From an uncultured Pelagibacteraceae bacterium (lineage in GTDB: Bacteria > Pseudomonadota > Alphaproteobacteria > Pelagibacterales > Pelagibacteraceae), in assembly GCA_902520695.1 (NCBI GenBank), contig CABYOT010000008.1, positions 1-64,000 of the forward strand: a stretch of DNA of 64,000 bases. Direction: 5' to 3'. The notes under the pieces were generated by a model. The model did no database searches. It was not told the DNA's origin and was given only the letters and a program-made list of their open reading frames with translations. The position numbers were made by a program, and so were the translations under genes. This document shows positions 56,199-64,000 of this stretch, piece by piece. Numbering within the stretch: the stretch's first letter is position 1; every line of letters begins with the position of its first letter.

Positions 56199-57350
56199 TT
56201 ATTTTAAATACTCTTCTTTCATAAATTTTTTTATTCTATTTGCTCCTTCAATTATATCCTCAGTGCTTCTAGCGTATGAAAACCTTATTGTAGAATTTCC
56301 TCTTTTTTGATCGAAATCAAGTCCAGGAGTTATTGCTACTCCTGCTTTATCAAGCACTTCTTTACAAAAATTAAGACTATCTTTCGAGTACTCTGAAATA
56401 TCAATGTAGATATAAAATGCACCATCTGGGGGAGAAAATCTATTTAGGCCAGCCTTAGGTAATTCTTCTAACAAAATTGATCTATTTTTTTTATAAACAT
56501 CAACATTATGGTTTAATTCATCTTCTGCATCCATTGCTGACAGAGCAGTTAATTGACTGACATGTGGGGGGCAAATAAAAAGATTTTGAGATAATCTTTC
56601 TACTTGCCTCACATGATCTTCAGGAACAATCATCCAGCCTACTCTCCAACCTGTCATAGAAAAATATTTAGAAAATGAGTTTATAACATAACATTCGTTT
56701 GAAATTTCTAGAGCTGAAGTAGGATTATTTTCATATTGAATTCCATGATAAATCTCATCACTAATAAAACTCACTTTATTCTCATGAGATGTATTAATAA
56801 GTTCTTTTAGTTTTTTTTTATTAAGCATTGAGCCGGTAGGATTTGCAGGAGAAGCTACTAATAAACCATTTAAATTATTTTCTTTAATATCTTTGGGTAT
56901 GGGCTGAAATTTATTTTGTAATTCTGTAAAAATATCAACTGGAATTAAATCTTGTGACTTTAAAATTTGTCTATAGCTAGGATAGCCTGGAGCAGCAATA
57001 CCTACTCTATCTCCAGCATCAAATAATGCTGCAAAAGAGAGTATGAATGCTCCAGAAGATCCAGTTGTTATAATTATTCTGTCTGGGTTTAAATCAATAT
57101 TATACCAATCTCCATACAATTTAGAAATTCTATTTCTCAATTCTGGTAAACCTAAAGTAACAGTATAGCCAAGATCATTATTTGAAATTTCATTTGAAAT
57201 AAATTGTTTGGCAAGTTTTGGTGCTGGAGTTCCTGGTTGACCCACTTCCATATGAATTACATGCTTGCCGTTATTTTCTGCTTTTCTAGCAGACTCCATT
57301 ACATCCATTACAATAAATGGGTCGACATTGCTTCTTTTAGATTTCTTCAT
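56199..57350 (-). CDS. PLP-dependent class I/II aminotransferase
   Basis: This is a 383-residue fold-type I aminotransferase. The PLP lysine is Lys228 in SFSKYFSMTGWRVGW. ASPANPTG (about 166-173) carries the conserved Asn. SDEIYHG (about 197-203) carries Asp and Tyr. A C-terminal Arg in TIRFSYARS binds the substrate carboxylate. It resembles aspartate/aromatic or MalY-like aminotransferases; donor specificity cannot be set. The order ATase-SDR-SOUL is conserved in the sense that gaps are 0-2 bases, so it is one transcript. Confidence 0.9.
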   Translation of the reverse strand: MKKSKRSNVDPFIVMDVMESARKAENNGKHVIHMEVGQPGTPAPKLAKQFISNEISNNDLGYTVTLGLPELRNRISKLYGDWYNIDLNPDRIIITTGSSGAFILSFAALFDAGDRVGIAAPGYPSYRQILKSQDLIPVDIFTELQNKFQPIPKDIKENNLNGLLVASPANPTGSMLNKKKLKELINTSHENKVSFISDEIYHGIQYENNPTSALEISNECYVINSFSKYFSMTGWRVGWMIVPEDHVRQVERLSQNLFICPPHVSQLTALSAMDAEDELNHNVDVYKKNRSILLEELPKAGLNRFSPPDGAFYIYIDISEYSKDSLNFCKEVLDKAGVAITPGLDFDQKRGNSTIRFSYARSTEDIIEGANRIKKFMKEEYLK

Positions 57351-57375
57351 TTAGTCTCTATTTTTGGATTAAATA

Positions 57376-57567
57376 TTATAAACTAATCTTAAACACTCTT
57401 GCCGTTTTTTCGTCTGAAATATTTATAATTTTAAACTTGGATGTTTTTTCTAACTTCTGACCTTTATTAGTTACAAAAGATTTCATTTTTTTTACTTCAC
57501 CTTCAGGCATTTTTCTCGTGTATTTTAAAGTATGCTTTTTTGATCCTATAATAAATATTGTTTTCAT
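57376..57567 (-). CDS. Small hypothetical protein, 63 residues
   Basis: This lysine-rich protein begins MKTIFIIGSKKHTLKY, has a middle part MPEGEVKKMKSF and ends EKTARVFKISL. It may form a small beta-rich fold, as hydrophobic residues alternate near both ends. The start has no clear ribosome site. It fills the space between the histidine phosphatase gene and the aminotransferase gene on the same strand. I do not recognise a family. Confidence 0.5.
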   Translation of the reverse strand: MKTIFIIGSKKHTLKYTRKMPEGEVKKMKSFVTNKGQKLEKTSKFKIINISDEKTARVFKISL

Positions 57568-57585
57568 AAATCTTAGGTTAATATA

Positions 57586-58134
57586 TTACAAAGTATCAAT
57601 TGATCCAATAATATTTAAATTCTTATCAGTTATTACTATTTCTCCTGAAGAAGTCCCTATATTTAGCATTGAGGATATAACAACAAAATGGGTAACAAAA
57701 ATTATATTTTCATTACCATCCCAACGATTAATAAACTCTCTTAGTTGAGTTATTTGCCTCTCTTCATTTGCTTCAAATCTAATATCATAAAAAGAATTTA
57801 GAGCGCTAAATGTTTGATAAGTTTTAAAAGCAAATTTAGCTGTATCTATACATCTGCACCATTCACTTGAATAGACATTTTCAATTTTAATCTGGTGTTT
57901 ATTAAATAGATTTCCAATTAATTTTGACTGTTCAATTCCTCTTTGATTTAAATTTCTTTGAGTAGAGCAATCATTTAAATCAAAATTATCGGGATCTCCA
58001 TTACCTGGTGCAAGCGCGTGTCTAATAAAAATTATTTTTCCTCCCTCTTTTAAAGAAGGAAGAATTTCCTCTATAGAATGAGCAGAATTAACTACAAAAA
58101 TATGAATAAAAAATATTATTATTAGTTTTTTCAT
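57586..58134 (-). CDS. Exported histidine phosphatase-family protein
   Basis: This is a 182-residue protein with a signal peptide (about 1-20). The phosphohistidine motif is IFIRHALAPG with Arg38 and His39. A second Arg lies in SEWCRCIDT, and a second His in IFVTHFVVISS. TQRNLNQRGIEQS is also typical. It is a periplasmic acid-phosphatase-like protein of unknown substrate. It adjoins the TPR protein gene with no gap. Confidence 0.88.
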   Translation of the reverse strand: MKKLIIIFFIHIFVVNSAHSIEEILPSLKEGGKIIFIRHALAPGNGDPDNFDLNDCSTQRNLNQRGIEQSKLIGNLFNKHQIKIENVYSSEWCRCIDTAKFAFKTYQTFSALNSFYDIRFEANEERQITQLREFINRWDGNENIIFVTHFVVISSMLNIGTSSGEIVITDKNLNIIGSIDTL

Positions 58135-58683
58135 TTACACAGATTGATTTTTAATCAATTCTTTAATCTGTGGTATCATTATTCCAGGTGACCTCATTGA
58201 AGGATAAATCTCTTTTACTTTTTCATAACTCTTTAAGGCCTTTTCGTAATTTTTTAATTTAATTTGAACAAGACCCTGTCCTGATAATGCTCCAAAATGT
58301 CTTTTCTCCAATTTTAATACCTTGTCTATATCATTTTGAGAATCTTGATATTTTCCCATTAAATAAAAGACAGTTGCTCGTTTATTCCAAGCCTCTGCCC
58401 AATTAGGATCTTTTTTAATAACTGTTGTAAATATATCTACGGCAACAGCATATTGTTCCTGGTTCATAAATTTTGTTCCTCTTGATAGCAAAGAAGTTAA
58501 ATTTTGATTAGTAGGATGTTTGGTCCAAATATCCCAGATTTTCATCTCTGCATCAATTGCAATTGAGTGGTTTTGAATTTTTAACTTTTCAAATAAGTTA
58601 TTTAATCTTATTTCATTTTCATTAGAGTTAGATGAGTTACTAATAAAAAAAATAGCAAGAAAAATGGTTATTATTTTTTTCAT
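58135..58683 (-). CDS. Exported tetratricopeptide repeat protein
   Basis: This is a 182-residue protein with a signal peptide (about 1-20). Three TPR-like helix pairs follow: QEQYAVAVDIFTTVIKKDPNWAEAW, the next repeat with YLMGKYQDSQNDIDKVLKLEKRHFGAL and one with LKNYEKALKSYEKVKEIYPSM. It should mediate protein contacts in the periplasm. It lies between the phosphatase gene (no gap) and tldE (7-base gap). Confidence 0.87.
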   Translation of the reverse strand: MKKIITIFLAIFFISNSSNSNENEIRLNNLFEKLKIQNHSIAIDAEMKIWDIWTKHPTNQNLTSLLSRGTKFMNQEQYAVAVDIFTTVIKKDPNWAEAWNKRATVFYLMGKYQDSQNDIDKVLKLEKRHFGALSGQGLVQIKLKNYEKALKSYEKVKEIYPSMRSPGIMIPQIKELIKNQSV

Positions 58684-58690
58684 TTAGAAA

Positions 58691-60010
58691 TTATTTTCCA
58701 CCAACAACCATGCCTTCAACCATCATTGTCGGTGAATTTGTTGCATAATTAAATTCTAGATCATCAGCTAAGGTTATATTTTTAAAAATATTATTTAAGT
58801 TACCAGCAATTGTAATTTCACTTACTGGATATGAAAACTCTCCATTCTCAATCATCATACCAGATGCTCCTACAGAATAATCACCATTAATAATATTTGT
58901 ACCATGGCCGATAGTTTCTTTGATGTACAGGATTTTATTTTCAGATTTGATTAGATCTTCAAATGTTTTTGATCCATTTTGAAAATACAAATTTGTTGTA
59001 CCACTTGCCCTTCCATTAGATTTTCTATTTATCTTTTTCCCATTATAAGTATCAATTAAATAGTCTTGAAGAATACCATTATTTATCAAATCAAGGTTAA
59101 CTACTGCTACACCTTCGCTATCAAAGTAACGTGATCCATTGGCTTTTCTTATATTGCCATGATCTAATATGTTTATTTCAGAGTTAAAAACTTGTTGATT
59201 TAACTTATCTTTTAAAAATGTTGTTCCTTTTGCTATTGCACTTGATGATATTGCGCTTGCAAAAATAGATAAAAAGTTTTTTGAAATTCTTTTATCAAAT
59301 ATTAGACTAATTTTTTCACTTCTTATTTTTTTTGGATTTAATTTCTTTACTGCATTTTCAGCCGTAATAGATCCAAGTTGTTTAGGCTTTAAAATATCAC
59401 TATAAAACCTTTTGCTTGTATATTCGTAATCTCTTTCCATACTTCCATTGCTTTTAGAAACAACTTCACAATAAGCTGTAAATTGAGAAGTTTTATATCC
59501 ATCAGCAAAACCATTTGAATTGGCTAACAAAAAATTTGATTTGTTCTCACCAAATCCAGATCCATTAGTATTTATTATTTTATCATTTGAAAAAGCCTCC
59601 TCTTCTGCCTCTTTTATATAATTAATCTTATCTTCATTGCTTAAATGAGTTTCATCATACAAGTCTAAGTCTTTTAATCCTTTAAAATGCAAATCTTTGT
59701 CTGGTAATGAATTATATTCATCCTCAGGTGTAATCTTCATTGTTTCAATGCATCTATTTACTAGGTCATCTAAATTTTTTTCTTTAAGATTTGATGAGGC
59801 TATAGAGGACTTTTTTTTACCTAAATAAGTTGTAAGAACTACTCCAAGATTTTCAGACCTTTCAGATCCATCAAGTTTTTTATTCCTCACATTTACATTT
59901 TCAGAAACAGAACTTTGCACTAATATGTTTGCATCAGATGAACCTAATTTTTTTGATTTACTAAGGCATATATCTGCAATTTTTTTTAGATACTCTTGAT
60001 CTTTAATCAT
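58691..60010 (-). CDS. tldE: TldE/PmbA-type subunit of the TldD/TldE protease
   Basis: This is a 439-residue partner of TldD. In the heterodimer only TldD carries the zinc site; the PmbA chain here has no HExxxH, as expected. Family blocks include SDANILVQSS near the start, YFDSEGVAVVNLDLINNGILQDYLID (about 308-333) and GASGMMIENGEFSYPVSEITIAGNL near the end. I choose the ATG at 60010; a TTG at 60034 would add eight residues. It follows tldD by 4 bases. TldD/E proteases trim unfolded or modified peptides and are known for microcin B17 leader removal. Confidence 0.93.
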   Translation of the reverse strand: MIKDQEYLKKIADICLSKSKKLGSSDANILVQSSVSENVNVRNKKLDGSERSENLGVVLTTYLGKKKSSIASSNLKEKNLDDLVNRCIETMKITPEDEYNSLPDKDLHFKGLKDLDLYDETHLSNEDKINYIKEAEEEAFSNDKIINTNGSGFGENKSNFLLANSNGFADGYKTSQFTAYCEVVSKSNGSMERDYEYTSKRFYSDILKPKQLGSITAENAVKKLNPKKIRSEKISLIFDKRISKNFLSIFASAISSSAIAKGTTFLKDKLNQQVFNSEINILDHGNIRKANGSRYFDSEGVAVVNLDLINNGILQDYLIDTYNGKKINRKSNGRASGTTNLYFQNGSKTFEDLIKSENKILYIKETIGHGTNIINGDYSVGASGMMIENGEFSYPVSEITIAGNLNNIFKNITLADDLEFNYATNSPTMMVEGMVVGGK

Positions 60011-60014
60011 TTTA

Positions 60015-61427
60015 TTAGAGTTGAGTTCCACCAACAGTCATATTATTTATAAGTAAAGATGGTTGTCCAACACCTACTGGTACACCTTGTCCAGCTTTAC
60101 CACATGTACCAATACCAGGATCTAGCATCATATCATTTCCAACCATTAAAATTTCTTTTAAAGAAGATGGTCCATCACCAATTAAAGTAGCTCCTTTAAT
60201 TGGAGATCCAATTTTTCCATTTATAATCTCATAAGCTTCTGTGCAGTTAAAAACGAATTTTCCAGAGGTAATGTCAACTTGACCGCCGCCAAAACTAACA
60301 GCAAAAATACCTTTATCTACTGACTTAATCATTTCTTCTTGGGTGTTTGATCCACCTAACATTATCGTATTTCTCATTCTAGGCATCACGAGATGTTTAT
60401 AGCTCTCTCTTCTTCCATTTCCTGTTGATTTTGTATTCATAAGTCTTGCATTTAGTCTATCTTGCATGAAATTTTTTAAGATACCATTTTCAATTAAAAC
60501 TGTTCTTTCTGTTGGTGTTCCTTCATCATCAATATTTAAACTACCTCTTCTGTTATCTAATGTTCCATCGTCGATTATTGTAACTCCATCGCTCGCAACT
60601 TTTTTACCAACTAAATCATGAAAAGCTGAAGTTTTTTTTCTATTAAAATCTCCCTCTAGTCCATGACCTACAGCTTCATGAATTAAAATTGCAGGCCAAC
60701 CAGGTCCTAGAACAACTTTCATTTCTCCTGCAAGAGAAGGTTTGCTTTCTATATTTGTACTTGCAATTCTAAAAGCTTCATCGCAAACTTTTTTCCAATT
60801 ATCATTTTTTAGATATTCATCATAATCTTGTCTTCCACCAATACCAAAAACACCAGTTTCTTTTCTACCATTCTTTTCAACCATTACTGACATATTTATT
60901 CTAACTAAAGGTCTATTATCTGATAATAATTCTCCTCCAGATCTAATGATCTCAACATTTTTCTTTTCTGCCAGAAGGCTTGCTGTTACTTGTTTAACTG
61001 AACTATCTTTTGATCTGGCATACTCATTCATATTGTTCAACAATTCTATTTTTGATTTCATTGACTTACTCTCAATTGGATCAACGTCTTTATAAAGTTT
61101 CTGATTAGTTTTTTTAATTTCTGAATTATATGTTCCACTATTATTTTTTAAAGTTGACTTAAGATTTTCGCTAGAATTTTTTAATGATTTTTCTGAAATT
61201 TCATTTGAATGAGAATAAGCGACTGTATCACCTGTTACAGCTCTAAAACCATAACCTAAGTCAGATGTATAATTTGAACTTTTAATTTTGTTATCATCTA
61301 ATACAATTGTCTCAGATTTTGTATCCTCTATATAAAGCTCGCCATCATCACAATTGTTTAAAGTTTCAGAAACAATACTATCTGCTTTTTCTGAGGTTAA
61401 TTCTGAATTTTTAAGTAAAGAAGACAT
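60015..61427 (-). CDS. tldD: Metalloprotease TldD
   Basis: This is the 470-residue catalytic subunit. The metal motif HEAVGH (His250, Glu251, His255), followed by GLEGDFNRKKTSAF, is intact. The later Cys in PGIGTCGKAGQGVPV, a third zinc ligand in TldD, is present too. Other TldD blocks are MQDRLNARLMNTKSTGNGRRESY and IMLGGSNTQEEM. It heads the operon tldD-tldE-TPR-phosphatase. No peptide precursor or modifying enzyme is next to it, so a housekeeping role is likely. Confidence 0.95.
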   Translation of the reverse strand: MSSLLKNSELTSEKADSIVSETLNNCDDGELYIEDTKSETIVLDDNKIKSSNYTSDLGYGFRAVTGDTVAYSHSNEISEKSLKNSSENLKSTLKNNSGTYNSEIKKTNQKLYKDVDPIESKSMKSKIELLNNMNEYARSKDSSVKQVTASLLAEKKNVEIIRSGGELLSDNRPLVRINMSVMVEKNGRKETGVFGIGGRQDYDEYLKNDNWKKVCDEAFRIASTNIESKPSLAGEMKVVLGPGWPAILIHEAVGHGLEGDFNRKKTSAFHDLVGKKVASDGVTIIDDGTLDNRRGSLNIDDEGTPTERTVLIENGILKNFMQDRLNARLMNTKSTGNGRRESYKHLVMPRMRNTIMLGGSNTQEEMIKSVDKGIFAVSFGGGQVDITSGKFVFNCTEAYEIINGKIGSPIKGATLIGDGPSSLKEILMVGNDMMLDPGIGTCGKAGQGVPVGVGQPSLLINNMTVGGTQL

Positions 61428-61502
61428 TCGCTATATTTAAAGGTGAATTTAATATTATCAAGAATGATATGCGCGATTATTGATCACATCAAGTTAGACT
61501 AA

Positions 61503-62381
61503 TTACTTAATTTTCTTCAAAAAAAAATCAGTTAGGTGTTTAATAGTTGCCTTTGGATTTTGCTCTGGGATGAAGTGACCTGAATTTATAGGACAACCTA
61601 CAACTTTTCTTTTAGTATATCTTTGCCAAATTTTTATTGGTTTGAACTGTTTTCCAATTACTCCCTTACTTCCCCATAACACTTGGACTGGAATATTTAG
61701 TTTTTTTTTTCTATCTTGTTTGTCATGATCCAAATCAATAGTCGCAGAAGCTCTATAATCTTCACAAGATCCATGAATTCTTTTTGGTTGTTTGAAACAT
61801 TTTAAATAATTTTCTTCAACTTTTCCAAATTTGTGATTTCCTGACCATTTATCTAAACAACTTTTCATCCATTTACGTGGATCACTCATTATCATTCTTT
61901 CGGGCAACCACTTTGGCTGTATTAAAAAAAACCAATGAAAGTATGCTTTTGCGAAATCTTTTGTCGTTAATTCGTACATGTCCAAAGTTGGACAAATATC
62001 TAAAACACTTAAAGCTATTATATTGTTTCTATGGTCTCTTGCTAGCCTGTGAGCAACTCTTCCACCTCTATCATGTCCCGCAACAAAAAATTTGTTAAAC
62101 CCTAATTTTATCATCATCTGTTTCATATCACTTGCCATTTCTCTTTTTGAATAATTATAATGTTTGATATCTGATGTTGGGGCTAGGCTATTTCCATATC
62201 CTCTTAAATCTGCAGCAACCACTGTAAATCTTTTAGATAATTCAGGGGCTGTTTTGTGCCACATTAAATGTGTTTGTGGGTATCCGTGTAGTAAAAGTAA
62301 TGGTGGACCTTCACCACCAACTCTACAAAAAACCTTACCTTTTTTTACCTTTACATACTTTGATTTAAAACCATTAAACAT
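61503..62381 (-). CDS. Alpha/beta hydrolase with fluoroacetate dehalogenase residues
   Basis: This is a 292-residue alpha/beta hydrolase. The nucleophile is Asp104 in GHDRGGR, the acid is Asp128, and the base is His269 in SGHFIPEQ. Arg105 and Arg108, which hold the carboxylate in fluoroacetate dehalogenase, and the halide-pocket residues His149, Trp150 and Tyr209 are all present. Offsets from the Rhodopseudomonas enzyme (Asp110, Arg111, Arg114, Asp134, His155, Trp156) are constant at six. I infer a haloacetate dehalogenase or close relative; natural substrate is unproven. It stands alone and divergent from guaC. Confidence 0.88.
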   Translation of the reverse strand: MFNGFKSKYVKVKKGKVFCRVGGEGPPLLLLHGYPQTHLMWHKTAPELSKRFTVVAADLRGYGNSLAPTSDIKHYNYSKREMASDMKQMMIKLGFNKFFVAGHDRGGRVAHRLARDHRNNIIALSVLDICPTLDMYELTTKDFAKAYFHWFFLIQPKWLPERMIMSDPRKWMKSCLDKWSGNHKFGKVEENYLKCFKQPKRIHGSCEDYRASATIDLDHDKQDRKKKLNIPVQVLWGSKGVIGKQFKPIKIWQRYTKRKVVGCPINSGHFIPEQNPKATIKHLTDFFLKKIK

Positions 62382-62446
62382 GCTTAATAATATGTATTTT
62401 TTAAATTATAGCCAATGAAAACCTTGCATCAATATTAATTATTAAT

Positions 62447-62474
62447 TTGAATTTGCTTTGAGCCCCTGTATAAA
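62447..62474 (+). promoter_or_regulatory. Candidate promoter for guaC
   Basis: TTGAAT at 62447-62452 and TATAAA at 62469-62474 are 16 bases apart and match both sigma-70 boxes well. The expected transcript start is only 1-4 bases before the GTG start codon at 62484, so the mRNA could be leaderless or nearly so. Confidence 0.5.
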
Positions 62475-62483
62475 TTCGGACTC

Positions 62484-63518
62484 GTGAGAATTGAAGAAGA
62501 ACTAAAATTAGACTACTCAGATGTACTTTTTAGACCCAAAAGGAGTACTCTTCAAAGTCGTAAAGATGTGAATCTAAAAAGAACTTATAGATTTAAGTAT
62601 AGCAATAATGAATGGTCTGGAATTCCTATCATGGCCTCAAATATGGATGGTGTTGGTGAACTTGGTATAGCTGAAAAACTTTCTGAATATGGAATGATTA
62701 CTTGTTTAACCAAACAGCATAACATTCAAAAAATTAAAAAATTCAAAAAAATAAAATCTATTTATCCAAATATTGCTTTAAGTATTGGAATAAAAAAAGA
62801 AGATTTTGAAAATTTAGATAAAATTTTAAAAGAATATAGTTTCATAAAGTTTATCTGCATTGATGTTGCAAATGGTTATTCTGAACACTTCAGTAAATTT
62901 TTAAAATCTGTAAGAGATAAATATCCTACCAAAACTATTATTGCTGGTAATGTTGTAACAGCTGATATGGCGCAAGAGCTAGTATTATCAGGAGCAGATA
63001 TTGTAAAAGTTGGAATTGGACCAGGCAGTGTTTGTACTACAAGAATTCAAACAGGTGTTGGTTATCCTCAGCTAAGTGCTGTCATTGAATGTGCTGATGC
63101 TGCCCATGGTTTAGGAGCACATATAATTGCTGATGGTGGTTGTACTTGTCCTGGTGATGTCGCAAAAGCTTTCGGTGGTGGTGCAGATTTTGTGATGCTT
63201 GGAGGAATGTTTGCTGGTCACGATGAAGGCGAAGGTAAGCTAATAAAATCAAATGGTCATAAATTTATAGAATTTTATGGATCAAGTTCTGACATAGCAA
63301 ATAAGAAACATTACGGGGGTTTGTCTGACTATAGAAGTAGTGAGGGTAGAACAGTAAGAATTAAATATCGAGGAAAAATTAAAGATACGATAAATAATAT
63401 TCTTGGTGGTATCAGAAGTAGCTGTACTTATGTGGGAGCCCCTTCTCTTAAACAACTTAGTAAATGTACTACTTTTGTAAGAGTAGCTAAACAATTTAAC
63501 GATACTTTTACTAAGTAA
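62484..63518 (+). CDS. guaC: GMP reductase
   Basis: This is a 344-residue enzyme that deaminates GMP to IMP with NADPH. It matches E. coli GuaC nearly end to end, from MRIEEELKL to TTFVRV. The catalytic Cys184 stands in GPGSVCTTR, and the block FICIDVANGYSEHF is kept. No CBS domains are present, so it is not IMP dehydrogenase. The start codon is GTG. It is followed after 2 bases by a tartrate dehydrogenase-type gene. A purine salvage enzyme of this kind is not always kept in streamlined genomes. Confidence 0.95.
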   Translation: MRIEEELKLDYSDVLFRPKRSTLQSRKDVNLKRTYRFKYSNNEWSGIPIMASNMDGVGELGIAEKLSEYGMITCLTKQHNIQKIKKFKKIKSIYPNIALSIGIKKEDFENLDKILKEYSFIKFICIDVANGYSEHFSKFLKSVRDKYPTKTIIAGNVVTADMAQELVLSGADIVKVGIGPGSVCTTRIQTGVGYPQLSAVIECADAAHGLGAHIIADGGCTCPGDVAKAFGGGADFVMLGGMFAGHDEGEGKLIKSNGHKFIEFYGSSSDIANKKHYGGLSDYRSSEGRTVRIKYRGKIKDTINNILGGIRSSCTYVGAPSLKQLSKCTTFVRVAKQFNDTFTK

Positions 63519-63520
63519 GG

Positions 63521-64000
63521 ATGAAAGAATACAAAATCGCTTCAATAGCTGGAGATGGTATTGGCAAAGAGGTTGTTCCAGAAGCTTTAAAAATACTTAA
63601 AGAAGTAGCAAATCAACATCAATTTAAATTAAAGATTGATGAATTTGATTTTTCATCATGCGATTATTATGAAAAGTATGGAAAAATGCTACCTGACGAT
63701 TGGAAACAACAAATTGGTAGTCATGATGCAATATTTTTTGGTGCAGTAGGTATGCCAGATAAATACCCAGACCATATTACTTTATGGGGTTCCCTACTCC
63801 AGTTCAGAAGAGAATTTGATCAATTTATCAATTTAAGGCCAGTAAAATTATTTGAAGGAGTAAATGCACCTTTAGCAAATAAAAAACCTGGCGACATAGA
63901 TATGATGATAGTGCGTGAAAATACAGAGGGCGAATATTCCTCGGTCGGCGGAAAAATGTATCAAAATACTGAAAGAGAAATTGTAATACAAGAAACTATA
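63521..64000 (+). CDS. Tartrate/D-malate dehydrogenase-type enzyme, N-terminal part, cut by window edge
   Basis: The first 160 residues of an isocitrate/isopropylmalate-family dehydrogenase are present. The start is ASIAGDGIGKEVVPEAL. The block PDHITLWGSLLQFRREFDQF carries the substrate-contact region, followed by NLRPVKLF and MIVRENTEGEYSSVGG. The serine/leucine pattern of this loop matches the tartrate and D-malate dehydrogenases rather than isopropylmalate dehydrogenase. It begins 2 bases after guaC on the same strand; an AAGG sequence serves as ribosome site. Confidence 0.9.
   Translation, partial: MKEYKIASIAGDGIGKEVVPEALKILKEVANQHQFKLKIDEFDFSSCDYYEKYGKMLPDDWKQQIGSHDAIFFGAVGMPDKYPDHITLWGSLLQFRREFDQFINLRPVKLFEGVNAPLANKKPGDIDMMIVRENTEGEYSSVGGKMYQNTEREIVIQETI

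Noticed and set aside
1-64000. CRISPR arrays, insertion sequences, prophage or integrase signs
   Set aside because: No regularly spaced repeats, transposase, recombinase or phage genes were seen; accessory genes show the same AT-rich style as the core.

Overview
The window looks like a piece of a streamlined, very AT-rich alphaproteobacterial genome, most likely SAR11 (Candidatus Pelagibacter or a close relative). The reasons are the low GC throughout, gene spacings of mostly 0 to 20 bases with many 1-, 4- and 8-base overlaps, the alphaproteobacterial order tig-clpP-clpX-lon-tRNA-nuoA to nuoN-birA, and an accessory part rich in TRAP, ABC, NCS1 and DMT importers and small oxidoreductases. This is inferred from gene content and style; no database search was possible. 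No stretch longer than about 300 bases lacks a gene.

Region 1 (1-20489, minus strand) is core genome. All 14 subunits of respiratory complex I run nuoA to nuoN as one tightly packed operon followed by birA (cut by the window edge). Upstream lie tRNA-Asp and tRNA-Val, then lon, clpX, clpP and tig (proteostasis) and tRNA-Leu. Region 2 (20571-27273) is a mix of short units: a DUF1289 protein, two tiny membrane proteins, a beta-hydroxyacid dehydrogenase, a family 5 uracil-DNA glycosylase, a YbgC-type thioesterase, a DUF3047 protein, a zinc alcohol dehydrogenase paired with an NCS1 transporter, and a DMT exporter.

Region 3 (27270-42611) is the main accessory block. Leftward from about 36.9 kb run PhyH dioxygenase, Baeyer-Villiger-type monooxygenase, an FKBP-rhodanese fusion, SDR, ALDH, a HIBADH-like enzyme and then a TakP-like TRAP importer with a terminator just after dctP. 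Rightward run GMC oxidoreductase, a TerC-like protein, SDR, M23 peptidase, a hydratase-like protein and a metal-free M24 hydrolase. Together they look like uptake and stepwise oxidation of an unknown organic compound.

Region 4 (42632-53175) holds a heparin-lyase-I-like protein, then DhaK and DhaL joined to a complete carbohydrate ABC importer (binding protein, two permeases, two ATPases, one unknown small membrane protein). A sugar isomerase-like protein and a Gfo/Idh dehydrogenase are transcribed divergently across a 14-bp palindrome. The simplest reading is import, isomerisation or oxidation, and phosphorylation of a small sugar or polyol. Region 5 (53225-64000) holds an FkbM methyltransferase, a small basic protein with its own terminator, cupin and SOUL proteins, an aminotransferase, histidine phosphatase, TPR protein, TldD/TldE, a hydrolase carrying the full fluoroacetate dehalogenase residue set, GMP reductase, and the start of a tartrate/D-malate dehydrogenase-type gene.
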